From contig WNYE01000036.1 of the NCBI GenBank assembly GCA_021396245.1, positions 336,274 to 400,273 of the forward strand: a DNA stretch of 64,000 nt. The letters run 5' to 3'. A program made the position numbers and the translations under genes. The DNA is from Sporothrix humicola. Lineage: Eukaryota; Ascomycota; Sordariomycetes; Ophiostomatales; Ophiostomataceae. Positions 45,110 to 56,113 of this stretch are shown here, in pieces (the stretch's first letter is position 1; every line of letters begins with the position of its first letter). The notes below the pieces were generated by a model. The model did not search any database. It worked only from the letters and a program-made list of their open reading frames with translations, and had not been told where the DNA came from.

Positions 45110-46385
45110 TCAAACGCGTCCATCATCTCCACATCCTCGATCTGGGCCGCCACGTGGCGGCTGGGCCCGCCTTTTTTTTCCTGGAGCAGTCGGTTTCCGG
45201 GATGGCTTTGTTATGGGCCCTTTCTCAGCTCTACCATTCCCCGCATCAGGTGCCCGTGCAAGCTTCGCAATACCTCCGCCTGGGCTGACACGAGGACGCA
45301 ATCCTTCACGTCGATTTCGCTTTGGCCGGGGGTATTTAATCAGAGGTATTTCCTTTTCCTTCCCTTTGGGCTGAACCTCCATTAACACACCAGACATGGG
45401 CCCTGAAGGGAACGTCGATGGACCTGCAAGCCCACTTGCCGCGGATGGTCCGGGAGCGGCAGTGTAGAAGGTGGGCGCTCCCAATGGTGGCACATCTTTC
45501 AAAGGCGTCGTCAAGCCCTGTCCATCGTACAGAGCTACGAGCATGTGCGCCGCCGAAGCCCTCTTATCTGGATTCACTTCTGCCATGCTTGCGAGGTTGG
45601 GTACCTTTGATACAGCGCCTTGGACGAGGTTTTGTATGTCCATGTATGCAAGTCTTGTCGGCGGTGGAAAGTTACACCGTGGAAGTAAGTCGATGATCGT
45701 AGCGAAGAGAGACCAGATGTCCAACTTAGGAGTCTGGGGTGCTAGGAAGTATACCGTCTCAGGCGCCATGTAAAGCCAGGTTCCGCTAAAATCCAGTGCA
45801 CTCTGCACATTTCTCGCTAGACCGAAATCTGCCAACTGAAATGTGTATCTCTGGTCTCCGTATTTGTCGTAATAGGGGATATTTTCTGGCTTGATATCCC
45901 GGTGGCACATCCCCTGCGAGGCCATGTAGTCGAGTGCTGACAACATTTGCTTCAGAACCTGCTGGCACAGCTGATCTATTTGCGGCGTTGTCATCGTCTC
46001 CTTCAGCCCATTGATGTTTCCAGGCCGCATTGGCATAAGGATCTCGGGTGCGTCCGTGAGCCATTTCTCAGTACCAAGGAGCTCAATGATGTTTTCCTGA
46101 TCAGCCAGTCAGTAGTTATTCCCAGCTAGTTTCAAGAACTGGGGCCAACAATGGGAAAGGTTGTGCAGTGTGCTATCTTACATGCTTGAGTTTTTGAAGT
46201 TTCTGGGCCTCACGATGCGCTTGGGAACGCAGGGTATCGCGCACCTTGGGATCATGAACATTCGACAGCTTGATCACCGTGACAGCAAAACGATAGCCAG
46301 ATTCTTGATCTACCGCACTGTAAACCAAGCCGAACGCTCCCTCGCCAAGTTTAACGCGCTTCGAATCAGGAGCCTCGCGGAACAT
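45110..46385 (-). CDS. Serine/threonine protein kinase, family not recognised
   Basis: Two exons, 46385-46182 and 46096-45110, with an 85-base intron (ACTGAC branch, TCAG acceptor). The product is about 396 residues. The ATG at 46385 starts 12 residues before the Gly-rich loop GEGAFG. The frame stays open 56 more codons upstream but has no ATG there, only GTG, so a 5' exon may be missed or lost. All kinase landmarks are present: VIK lysine, HRDIKPEN, ADFGLA and MAPE. The domain ends near residue 265. The last 130 residues are basic and Pro/Gly-rich (RPKRNRRE, PGKKRRAQ), suggesting nuclear or nucleic-acid contact. It is divergent from the Trp-rich gene across a short gap and may act with it, which is inference. 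Confidence 0.75.
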
Positions 46386-47080
46386 AGGTCTGTTGGCTGT
46401 ATGTATCCGAGTTTGGTACCATGTGTGCTGGGTCGAGTTGTCCTCTGTGCCTCGATCGCGAGAGCCAAGAAGCCGCTCTTGCTCCAAGGCCTTTTTGTAA
46501 CCCTTTAGAGCGAATGCCTTGAGATCGGCATGTTCTCCTGAACGCCAGGCCACGGGTATTTGCTTTATTTACTGCATGTTTACGATGCTCATTGCCGCTC
46601 AGTTATGGTTTAAGCGCCGATATTCAATAGAGGTCGATGAACAAGGTCACGTCACATTATTTTTGGAAAACGGGCTCGAAGGTGGTGTAAATGCAGGCGA
46701 AAGCCAGTGTGCCTCTATTGAATAATGAATATTGGGTAAAAGAGAAAGAAAAGAAAAAGGCAAGGTAAAAATACGAAATAATACGCAAGATAGACAAAGC
46801 AATAAAACGATGAGCAGCAACAGTCGACGCTCTCTGTGGTCTTTCCCAAAGCAGACAGAACGTAAGGCTAGTGTGACCCTGAGATGTGGGTGGGTCCCCC
46901 GCAAAAGCATACTAGTCCCAGTCCGGTTGAATAATATTAATGGGTCGCCCAAGACAAACTGACAAAAAGCTCAGGACATACAACCCCCAGAACCGCCCCG
47001 AACAACCGAAACTTTATGCCATATCCATCAAACAAATAGAATCAAGGTCAATATCAGCGCAAACAGAATGCAAAACAACC
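46386..47080. promoter_or_regulatory. Short divergent promoter between the kinase and the Trp-rich protein gene
   Basis: About 0.7 kb, of which the first 170 bases are open in the kinase frame and may include coding or leader sequence. The part before 47081 is CA-rich and looks like a 5' UTR. Confidence 0.5.
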
Positions 47081-48688
47081 ATGCCTCGTCTCTACGACGA
47101 TATGAGTATTGCGAACGCGCTTCGCAATGAAGCAATTCCAGCCCTCCAAGCCCTCGAAGACAGACCATCTTTACGCGATCGCGAACTTCGCCGGTTCGAA
47201 GACGACGCTCCTCCTCCCTACGAATCATCCACTGAAAGCGAGGAGTACATAAGTCCACGGCCGGTACAGACGGGTCTGGATGGCCTCTCTGAAGAAGATC
47301 GTGTCATTTTCAGGGCACCACTCACTGAAGATGAACGCGTGCATGTGATGACCTCTATGGACTCACTTTACAGCGCTGCAAGACGGTACTCTATGGAGGA
47401 ATACAAACAGCGCGACTGCGTCCATACCTGGGCCAGCCGCCTTAAGAATAAAGAGCTTCGCCGCCACTTGGCCCCTTGGGGGAGCGGGAGGAGGATCCAA
47501 CTTGCCGAGCGCCGACGAGTCGTTATTTCACGGCACTTTGTCAAGCGACGGTGGCAGAAGCTCGGCGTGTGGAACTCCGCTTGGGGAATCCCAGAAAATT
47601 GCAGTACTGATGAGCCAGAATCAACCAAACGACCCGACCGCATCGGTCCATGGCCAGGGGAGGCCACTGACACCTCCAAGTACAAGTCAAACAACCCTGT
47701 GGAGCGTGCTATTGAACTGCGGCAGGGCCTCCATGACGGCGAATATGCACCGGTGCCACCCCGCTCGCATCCCACCGAGTCGTCTTCCGACTCGCAGGTT
47801 GAGTCGTTCCTCACTTCGCGCCCTTGGTTTCAAATTGCATTGGAAGCAGCCGAGCTTAGACAACGAACCTACCGCTTCCCCAGGGAATCCGGGTACCGCT
47901 TTTCGATTAATACGCAGCAGCGTTGGAAAGATCGCGGCGATTGGCAAGACAAGTGGTATAACGCGTCTACCGGCAAAACAACTATTGGGTGGAAATGGCG
48001 CCATGAGAGCCCGAGTCCCGAGCCAGAAGATCTATCCAAGTTTGAAACCATGGCCGACCTGGAGCTCACACCTTCCGAGACGGACGCCTTGGAGAATATC
48101 CCAGTCATGTCGCCCGACCCTTACGAACCCCCAAGCCCAGGGGAAACTAAGAGGTTGATAGAGGAGGCCAGACAGTGGTATGCAGCGGAAAGAGCAAGGG
48201 CTGAGGCCGAGACGGAAGCAGATGCAGATTCGGAAGGAGAAGGCTCGAGCACGGACAACCGCCCGTCACCAAGGGCGAAGGCCGCCCAACGACAGGAGGC
48301 GAAGCCCGCCCGCCAGAAGAAGGCAAAGCCGCAACCAGCAGGCGAGGAAGAGCAGCTACCCCAGCCCCAGCTCCGGCGCAGTGCCCGCATTGCCGCCATC
48401 GCCGCGAACAAGCCAACACAACCAGCAAAAACAGCACAACCCGCAAAACCCGCAAAGCCTGCAAAGCCTACAAAGGCCCAGCAGGCCCAACAGACGCGCA
48501 CTCGCAAGGGACCGCAGCCGCCAAAACCAAAACGGGCTGCACCTCCAGCCGCGAGCCGAGCAAAAAAGGCAACGGGGAAGGGGGCTGCAAAGGGCAGACA
48601 GGGCACAACCGGCACAAAGAACACTACAAGGGCAAAGGGCACGGCGGGTGTCACAAAACGGAAATCAGCGCCCAAGCGGCGTCGTTGA
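47081..48688 (+). CDS. Trp-rich protein with basic Lys/Pro/Ala tail, function unknown
   Basis: Single exon, about 535 residues. The start at 47081 (aaccATGcc) is preferred over an in-frame ATG 47 codons upstream in UTR-like DNA. I do not recognise the family. Two related modules are visible: RRWQKLGVWNSAWGIP at about residues 156-171, and RWKDRGDWQDKWY with IGWKWRHE at about 285-313. Each has a basic-Trp start, then Gly-x-Trp and a final Trp. An acidic Glu/Ala stretch follows at about 370-390. The last 130 residues are Lys/Arg/Ala/Pro-rich, with LRRSARIAAIAANK and PAKPAKPAK repeats, like DNA- or chromatin-binding tails. Codon use is less GC3-biased than in the housekeeping genes, which fits an accessory gene. 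Confidence 0.7.
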   Translation: MPRLYDDMSIANALRNEAIPALQALEDRPSLRDRELRRFEDDAPPPYESSTESEEYISPRPVQTGLDGLSEEDRVIFRAPLTEDERVHVMTSMDSLYSAARRYSMEEYKQRDCVHTWASRLKNKELRRHLAPWGSGRRIQLAERRRVVISRHFVKRRWQKLGVWNSAWGIPENCSTDEPESTKRPDRIGPWPGEATDTSKYKSNNPVERAIELRQGLHDGEYAPVPPRSHPTESSSDSQVESFLTSRPWFQIALEAAELRQRTYRFPRESGYRFSINTQQRWKDRGDWQDKWYNASTGKTTIGWKWRHESPSPEPEDLSKFETMADLELTPSETDALENIPVMSPDPYEPPSPGETKRLIEEARQWYAAERARAEAETEADADSEGEGSSTDNRPSPRAKAAQRQEAKPARQKKAKPQPAGEEEQLPQPQLRRSARIAAIAANKPTQPAKTAQPAKPAKPAKPTKAQQAQQTRTRKGPQPPKPKRAAPPAASRAKKATGKGAAKGRQGTTGTKNTTRAKGTAGVTKRKSAPKRRR

Positions 48689-50643
48689 TATCAATTAATA
48701 TGGGGCACTTTGAGAGTGCACGATGTGCCATTCTAGGTGCAGTGGAGGCGATATTTAGAAGCGTTGACTAATTCCATACGAAGTAATGAATCAAATGAGC
48801 TTATTCAAAACTGATATGTGTACGTCATGCTTCGACATACTGGGATGGGATTTACAAAAGAGATTGGGGGGGTTGAACTGTTCATTCTCAGCGTCAGTGA
48901 GAGTGTTGTCATGGGCTCGGTCTTTAGACCGCGCTAGGGTGGAATGCTGTCAGCATTCGGATAAAGGTATGGCCGCGCCCGCGGCGCGGCCATACAGTTG
49001 CATACATGAGACCTTCTCGCCCCCTTTTCGTTGTAGCATAGTTTCCTCCTTTCTTTTGTATCGTTAGAATTAAATCCATTGTGTCTCGTACTTTGGCTTC
49101 TACCAACAGTACCAAGACTGTCACAAGTGTCATCAAAAATGGGTGCAACGGGAGAAACCTATTTAACAGGCAAATCTGTTGGCAAAACAGTAATCAAATT
49201 CTTCTCTGCAACTAATCATAAAACACTTTGTTTCTGAATTAATGTCTAAGCTTTGCGATGTCTATTTATTTGTTTATTATTTCCAATTCAAGGTTCGTTT
49301 ACAGAAATATTCTTTTTAATTTAATTCTCATTATTATTCTAGAAAAACAATTAAATATTTAAATAAGACTACAGCAATCCATAGAAAAGGTATTCTATAA
49401 AATAAAAGGAAACAAACCATAGTCATAGAAACAAGAGGTAACAAAAACATGTGCCATGCATCCTGTCTCATTGACATATTACGTAAATGTTCACGAAAAC
49501 TGACTCTCAACGTTCAAGATGAGAAGCAAGCTCCAAGTGTTGAGCTACTCCCATCAGCCGTAGCCAACCGTTGACAGCCTTGCCCCGGTTCCGAGATGTG
49601 GGGACGTGTTTGACTCTTTTCTGTTCTGTTTTCTCATCCACTGGGCCGGGGTTGAATTTTAGTGACAATACGCGTACGTAGCCGACAGATGCAGCGTCTG
49701 CACCGCCGGACGGTCGCGTGGTCACCGCGTGCAGACTCGTCTGTTCCTCATGATTTCCTCGTGAGCGGCTAGATTGAGCGCTGGCGCGTGTTGATCGGGT
49801 GCAAAATGGAAAAAGATTTGCTCTCGGTCCGTCGTGGTCGTGCTTTCCGTGATGGAGCCCAAGGCTTCTTTCGTACCTGCTTCTGACAGGAGTTTTGACA
49901 TGGGTTGCTCTTTCTGTCCTTTTCTCCTTCTTCTTATTTCTCTTTGCCCTTTCATCTTGGACCCATCGCCTCCTTCCTTATTTCTTGAACTCCTTCCTTC
50001 TCCCTGCTTCTCATGCCCATCTCTCTTTCCCATTTTGTTGAGAACATATCCGTGACAATTCATGAATTTCAAGCCGGCGTCAGTCCCCCACTAGAGCCAT
50101 ATCCAGTAAAGCGTCAGCCCCGCCAGGCCTAGGCCCTGTCAATAAGACGCCAAAAAGTTCGAAAAGTTCAAGAAACACCCCAAAAGACCCGCGGTTAGCT
50201 TGTTAGCTCCCCTGCAAGCCCCCACGACTTTTTCGGTTATGGATCACAGTTTTCTCTCCTAGCCCGGGGTCACTTTTTTGGTTCTCTTCCTTTTTCCCTT
50301 TCGCTTTCTGACTCTTTTTTCTTCTCCCCCCTCCTCTTTTCTCTGGAGTTCCTTTTATATCTCACCCCTTCTCTTTTGTGTTTTTCTTTCTTTCCTTTCT
50401 CTCCAATCCTCTCGCCTCCCTTCACAATCCCAAACCTGCACTTCTCTGCATCACGAGATTGATATTCAGCTTCATTACAGCTTTATTGATCACGCGGTTG
50501 CAAGAAACGGACATCCAGGCTAGCACGCACTCCATTGCTTCCTCTGGTGATTGTCTCGCAGTTGTTTCCCGTCCCTTTTCTTATTTTTTTCTTTTCGTTT
50601 CCCTTGCCACTTCACAGAAAGCACAGTTTTCCCCTCTTCTAAA
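48689..50643. other. Intergenic region with a hairpin cluster, then an AT-rich core
   Basis: Downstream of the Trp-rich gene lies a cluster of inverted repeats (48886-48995). 49150-49450 is very AT-rich. From 50240 to the MFS start at 50644 the strand is strongly pyrimidine-rich, as expected for that gene's transcription start and leader. No other coding frame is supported. Confidence 0.5.
48886..48995. repeat. Four adjacent perfect hairpins
   Basis: Inverted repeats in order: TCTCA/TGAGA (48886-48902, 7-base loop), GGTCT/AGACC (48919-48930, 2-base loop), GAATGCT/AGCATTC (48942-48958, 3-base loop) and GTATGGCCGCGCC/GGCGCGGCCATAC (48967-48995, 3-base loop). The last has 13 perfect pairs and is very GC-rich in an AT-rich setting. 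Together they could fold as a compact RNA or a cruciform. Confidence 0.75.
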
Positions 50644-52263
50644 ATGTCTCAACCAGACGTCGACGCCCACGGGCCTGACAAGAATGGCGTTGTCTACTCA
50701 TCCCAGGCAGACGAGGGCTCGGCTGTTGAAGCGGCGGCCCCTGAGATCGTCGAGTACGACACCAAGCGCGTCGAGGCGGTCTACCGCAAGCTGGACCTGC
50801 GCATCATCCCGCCCTTCTGGGTTCTCTACTTCCTCTGCTCGGCCATTCGCTCCAACATTGGCATTGCCCAGACCATGAACACCGCGCAGGGCCACAACCT
50901 CATGCAGGTCCTGCACCTGTCCTCCAAGGACGTGTCCACCGCCCTCGCGCTCTTCTACGTCTCGTACGTCATCTTCGACTTCCCTTCCAACCTCGTCATG
51001 ACCCGTCTCAGCCCCCGTGTCTGGATGGCCCGCATCGTCTTCGCCGTTGGTGTCATTGGCACGAGCTTCACTGCCGTCAAGGCCGCCTGGAGTCTCAAGC
51101 TGCTGCGTTTCCTGCTCGGTGTAGTAATTGCAGGAATGTGGCCCGGCATGGCGTACTACCTGACGCTTTTCTACCCGCCCTCGCGCCTGGCAAAGCGTAT
51201 CGGCTACTACTTTACCGCAGCCCAGCTCTCGGCGTCGGTTGTTGGCCTGGTGTCGGCTGGTTTCCAAAAGATGGACGGTCTGGGTGGCCTTGTCGGCTTC
51301 CAGTGGATGTTCTTGGTGTACGGTCTTTTGGCGGTCATTTTGGGCGTGATTCTGCTCTGGTGGCTCCCCGACCGCCCTCTGCCGCCAGGCTCGTCGCGCC
51401 CGGCCCCGCACCGCCTGCTGGCCTGGGTGCCCCGCTCGCCTGAGGCTCTCAAGGGCGAGGATGCCCTGGTCCACTACCACGAGATGCGCCGTGTCTACCA
51501 CCCGCGCCCCTGGACGATTCGCGACTTGGGCCACGTGCTGATCGACTGGCGTCTCTGGCCCCTGGTGCTCATGTACTTTGGTGTTGTCGGTGTTGGCATT
51601 GGCACCCAGCTGTACGGCTCCGTCATTATCAACGCTATCAACCCCAACTTTAGCAGCATTGTCGACAGTCTGCTGTTCGCGCCCATCTGGATCATGGACC
51701 TTATTGCCATTCTGATTGTGACGCCCATCTCGGACCGTTTCCACCAGTACCGCGCCGTCTTCTTCTCCGCCGCCGTCTGCATCCAGATCGTTGGTCTTCT
51801 CCTGGTGTCGTTTGCGCCCGTGTCTAACCCGTGGGCGCGCTACGGCGGCATGCTTATGCTAGGTTTCGGTCTCGGTCCCACGGTCCCAATTTGCATGACG
51901 TGGTCTGGCGAGATTTTCCAGCACCGTCACGGTGAGGTCGGTGTGGCTGCTGCTGCGGCGCTCGTTTCGGGCCTCGGCAACCTGGGCAGTATCACGACGA
52001 CGTACGCTCTCTACACGGGCTGGCCGGCCGATGCTTCGCCCAAGAACCCTCACCAGTTCCGCAAGAGCAACCTGGTCATGATTGCCATCCTGGTTGTCAG
52101 CATTGCCAGCAGTTTCGTCAACGTGGTGCTTCTCCGTCTCTTTGGCAACAAGCGTCGTACACCTGCTGCTGCCAAGGCTGACGACTCCAACGATGACGAG
52201 ATCATGGACGGTGCTGCCCGGCGTGAGGCTGAGCAGCGTGGTTTCAAGCGCTCCGCCAACTAA
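50644..52263 (+). CDS. MFS transporter, allantoate/vitamin permease (Dal5, ACS) family
   Basis: Single exon, about 539 residues. The ATG at 50644 follows a pyrimidine-rich leader; an earlier in-frame ATG 31 codons upstream would add UTR-like sequence. The N-terminus is cytosolic, then about twelve hydrophobic segments appear. Family marks are RKLDLRIIPPFWVLYFLC at the first membrane segment, FDFPSNLVMTRLSPRVWMA in loop 2-3, RFLLGVVIAGMWPGMAYYL, and YPPSRLAKRIGYY. The anion:cation symporter family carries allantoate, nicotinate, pantothenate, biotin and similar organic anions by proton symport at the plasma membrane. The substrate cannot be read from sequence. The C-terminus is charged and cytosolic. 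Confidence 0.88.
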   Translation: MSQPDVDAHGPDKNGVVYSSQADEGSAVEAAAPEIVEYDTKRVEAVYRKLDLRIIPPFWVLYFLCSAIRSNIGIAQTMNTAQGHNLMQVLHLSSKDVSTALALFYVSYVIFDFPSNLVMTRLSPRVWMARIVFAVGVIGTSFTAVKAAWSLKLLRFLLGVVIAGMWPGMAYYLTLFYPPSRLAKRIGYYFTAAQLSASVVGLVSAGFQKMDGLGGLVGFQWMFLVYGLLAVILGVILLWWLPDRPLPPGSSRPAPHRLLAWVPRSPEALKGEDALVHYHEMRRVYHPRPWTIRDLGHVLIDWRLWPLVLMYFGVVGVGIGTQLYGSVIINAINPNFSSIVDSLLFAPIWIMDLIAILIVTPISDRFHQYRAVFFSAAVCIQIVGLLLVSFAPVSNPWARYGGMLMLGFGLGPTVPICMTWSGEIFQHRHGEVGVAAAAALVSGLGNLGSITTTYALYTGWPADASPKNPHQFRKSNLVMIAILVVSIASSFVNVVLLRLFGNKRRTPAAAKADDSNDDEIMDGAARREAEQRGFKRSAN

Positions 52264-55200
52264 AAGAGCGAGTCTGTGCTCTCCCTCTCGATTTTCTTTC
52301 TCAAAACAGCATTTAACATTGCTTAGCGAGGGAGCAAAGAACTCTCACGAGAACAGCATTTGGGGCTTCCAGACCTCGACGTTTTCGAGGCAGCTCAACC
52401 TGCCACCCAAGCTCAATATTTTACTTTCGACCTTAACGCCACCAGCCTGTTTTGTCTACTTTTATTCGACTCTTTTTTTACTACGATTTTTACTCCACAC
52501 CTGGTTTTGTTTCCCGTCGTCTCTCGCCTGATGACCTGATTCCTACTTCTGTCTTTATGACGACAATGCTACCGCGCTATCGTTGGGACTCAATTACGAA
52601 GAGGTCTTTTGGATGAGTGGTTTGGCAGGAGACGTGGCCGGCTTTCGTTCTCTCCCATCTTCTTCCACCATTTCACTTCTACTTTGCATTTCCCACAAGC
52701 TGGCTGGTCGGCAATTTTTGTGGCTTCCCTTTTTTTCTTTTCCCTTTTTGCATTGTCTTGCGTTTGCTTTTTCTGCGACTACATATGATACCCCCATTTG
52801 TGTTTGAATGCGCTGTCGGACCAATACGACAAGAAGAGACGATTGGTGTTTTTCTTCTGTCATGTCCGCTTATTTTTTCCTCGAGGTCTCCCCCATTTCT
52901 ACTCTCACATTTTTCTGTTTTCTTTATATTGTTCTCGGGGGAGACACTCGAACAGCAACAGTGCTACTACGCCATTGCTGACAAAAACAAGGGACGGCGC
53001 GTTGGGACTGAGACCCTGCCTTTGCGACAATGCTATTTACGCTATCGCTTGCCGGTCTCGTGGGTTGGGAACTTGCTTTTTACTTGTCTTGTTTTATCCC
53101 TAACCACACCTCTTCTTATCCTGTATTTATATGCCCTTTTTGGATATTTATATTTTGGATATACCTGGACTTTTTGATAGATATTCTTTTCCATGGTCTG
53201 GCTGTGTCTCTTGAGCAGCCCATGCCAATATCAAACTACACTATTGTCCACCGATCTTGTTTACTTCTTTTCCTTTTGTTGCTGTGCCTGATCATAGGCT
53301 ACAGACCATATGCCAGATGGCCAACCATTCTTCGATCTGCCGCTCTTTGTGATGTCATATTTTGTGGAACGCGCCGCGCCCAGGCGACTGCCGGGCCGTG
53401 CTGCTTGCAGTTTGTGACTCTTGCGCTTAGTCGTTCCTTTTATGACTATGAGACTACTTGGCTCTGCCGTGTCGTCCCGTTGCCATTCGTTTGGTTCGCG
53501 TCTTGTTTCAAGATCTTCGATGACCGAGCCCGAGAACCAGCCAAAATCGAAAACAGGACAAAATAAAACGAGGTCCTCGGATCGTAGCTGGTAGGCTAAC
53601 ACGTCGTACAATATGATTATGACCGCATATTTCTCCGCACCGCTCGGCAGGATTCCCTTTCTTTTCTTCTTTTTTTTCAGATTAAGTCTTTTCTGCTCGA
53701 CAGAACCAGAAGATTGCCTCTTTCGGTTGTGTCAGCCCACTCAGAAACCAGAATCCACTCCCCAGACTGCCACGCAACCTCCTCTCGTTCGTTCGTTCTT
53801 CGTCGTCCAGCCCGTAGTTCGTAACTCGGTTCGCCTCTTCTGCGAGCCACTGTCCGTCTTCACCGCATATTTGACAGCAACCAAAAACTGGGGGTTGAGG
53901 GTAATATTGGAGCGTCGCAAGAGTGAGAGGATAAAGTGCGTGCAGCAAGAGACAGAATGGACACCACTGAATACAGAAAAGCTCCAGTTTTACAGACTAT
54001 CGATTCTTACGGTGTAGCTTGGACGCTGAAAATCTGCAGAAGGTGTGAAGGGGAACCTCTCACAGGGAAAGAAAAAGTCGACAAAGTGGGTAAGTGGAAC
54101 CCACGATACGCCGAGAAAAAAAAACTGAGAAGCACAGGAAAAAAGAACCGAACACTGAACAGCAGCATATGCATGCACGTCGGAGGGCCAGACCCTCTTA
54201 CGCAGTATGCAGCCCAAGAACAGTCCAGAGGCGAAGATAGGCTAGCCGGGTGAAAAAGAGGAAAACGAAGAAGAAAAAAAAGAGAGAAGATCTTTGAGAG
54301 CGACGATCTCTGCATTTATTTTCTGTATGTACAATGTATGTTTTGTGTGTTGTCCTGTTTTTCAGCTGTCTTTCTTGCCCATCTATTTCTTCTTTCTGCC
54401 CGTCTTCCTTTTCTCTCTCATCGATCCTTTTTTTATCCCATTGCACGGGTGACAATGAAATAAGATCCGGGGTTGCACTGGATGTGCCTTTGTCGGAGAG
54501 CGCTATTTGTGTGGTGCCTTCGCTGGCACATCCCCTCCTCAGATCAAGAAAACTAAGAGAAGCACGACCTACACTAATTATCTTGCACACCATTTTGGAG
54601 AAATGTCGTGGTTCAACCAGGCTGTTTCCCCTTGCCAGGCACAAGCTGAACCGCACCAACAGTAGCACCGCATATCTCTCCTCCATATGAGGGGAAAACC
54701 AGGAAGGAGGCACGCGACTGTTCCTCCTCCCCTTGTCCGCATGAGTTGCCATGATGGAAAGAAGTACTTCTGTCGTCGATACCTGTCAATCGTGGCTTCC
54801 TTTTGATGTCGTTGCTATTTATCTTCTCTTTCCGTCCTCATCTCAGTTATTACTCTCCTTTTATGCCTCTTTCCTTTTCTTGCCCTGAGCTCATGCACCT
54901 GCCCGTTTCGTTTGCGCCGACCCAGTCGTCATTGCCTGTTCTTCTCACAAGTTAAAAAGAAAGAGCGCCCTGACGCCTGTGCCAGCACGCCTCCCCCGCC
55001 GCCCGCTATTGGCACGTGAAGATAAGGCAACGCTAGCCCAGCCCGCCAGCCCGCTAATAGGATTGCGACCCTCCCTGAAAAGACGGTTCATTACGGTGCG
55101 AGCCTGCCCCTGTCCATCTTGTGAGCTGCTATCCACCACCATCTTTTACCCACAGAGCCCACCTTCTCTCTCCACCCGCCCACCTATCCACTTTGAAATT

Positions 55201-56113
55201 TTTTGGAAAGTGCATGCTTGTTGCATGCCTTGCTGGTTGCAGCGCGCCCGTCCAACTCCCGTAGCAATTGCCTACTTTGGTACGAAATACAGTATGGGTA
55301 TGGCGTGTGCCTGCCACCTCTTGACGAGATTAAGTTAGAAGCAGGTGAAAAAAGCGAGAAAACGAAAGCCCTCCTTTTCGACTTTTTTTTCTCTCTCTTT
55401 CCACATCGACGGTCCTCGGTTCTACCTACACCTTTACGCAGCACTTTTGCAGGCTTCTCTCTCAGACATTCTTTTTGCGTCGCCCTTTTCGTACATTCTT
55501 TTTTCTGCCGACCTGTCGCAAACGCTTTCTTCCTCCCTTACATCGTTTCGCGTCCGCACTTGGTTTCTTCCCCCGCCGCCTTTCACATTCCCAGGTTCTC
55601 ATATTTCTCACATCTTCGCATTCACACCCACATCTGCACCACGCTTTTCCCTCCTGCGCTTCTCGCCTTCTCTCAAGTACTGAAATCGGCCAACGTACTC
55701 GCTTACACCCTTTTTACGACGCGAACGACGACGTCAGCGAACACCAGACTTTTAGACGAAGATACTCCTATAGCTCGCTTGCTAGATCCAAGCTTCGGCG
55801 TCAGACGCGGCATCCTTCCGACCTACGGCCGCGACAGATCCCAGCCTTGTCGAGCGCGATAAAGAAGCAGAATACTTCCGCAAACGAGCGCGACCTGCGT
55901 CCACATCACACTCAAGCGTACCTGCCCCGCCGTCACGAGCCGACGACACGGCCAGCGACAGCTTCCAAGCTTCCCGGCTCCTTGCCCTCCCGGTTTTTGG
56001 GCGCCTGACAAAAGAGTGACCTTTCCGAAGCGCGCGCTGCGCGGTCCTCCGCGCCACGCCGCCTTTTCCCGTCCTCGCTTCGCTTGCGACGTACTCCTCC
56101 CCTCTCCGACAAA
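52264..56113. other. Long gene-poor region (3.85 kb) with pyrimidine-rich tracts
   Basis: It holds the MFS 3' flank, a long T/C-rich middle, and the Ice2 promoter and probably long leader (55340-56113, strongly CT-rich). A CACGTG box followed by AGATAAGG lies near 55013-55025. Frames such as 52617-53177 and 55203-55862 are products of the pyrimidine bias (Phe/Leu/Ser runs), so I call no gene. Confidence 0.45.

Noticed and set aside
45110..48688. Spore-killer (Spok-like) locus
   Set aside because: Spok proteins carry nuclease and kinase in one chain with a different layout. Here a plain kinase and a Trp-rich protein are separate, and no nuclease motif is seen.
50698..51744. 348-codon antisense frame over the Dal5-type transporter
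   Set aside because: Shadow frame; the sense membrane protein is well supported.
52617..53177. 186-residue hydrophobic frame in the MFS-Ice2 gap
   Set aside because: Made by a pyrimidine-rich strand that encodes Phe, Leu and Ser by composition alone.
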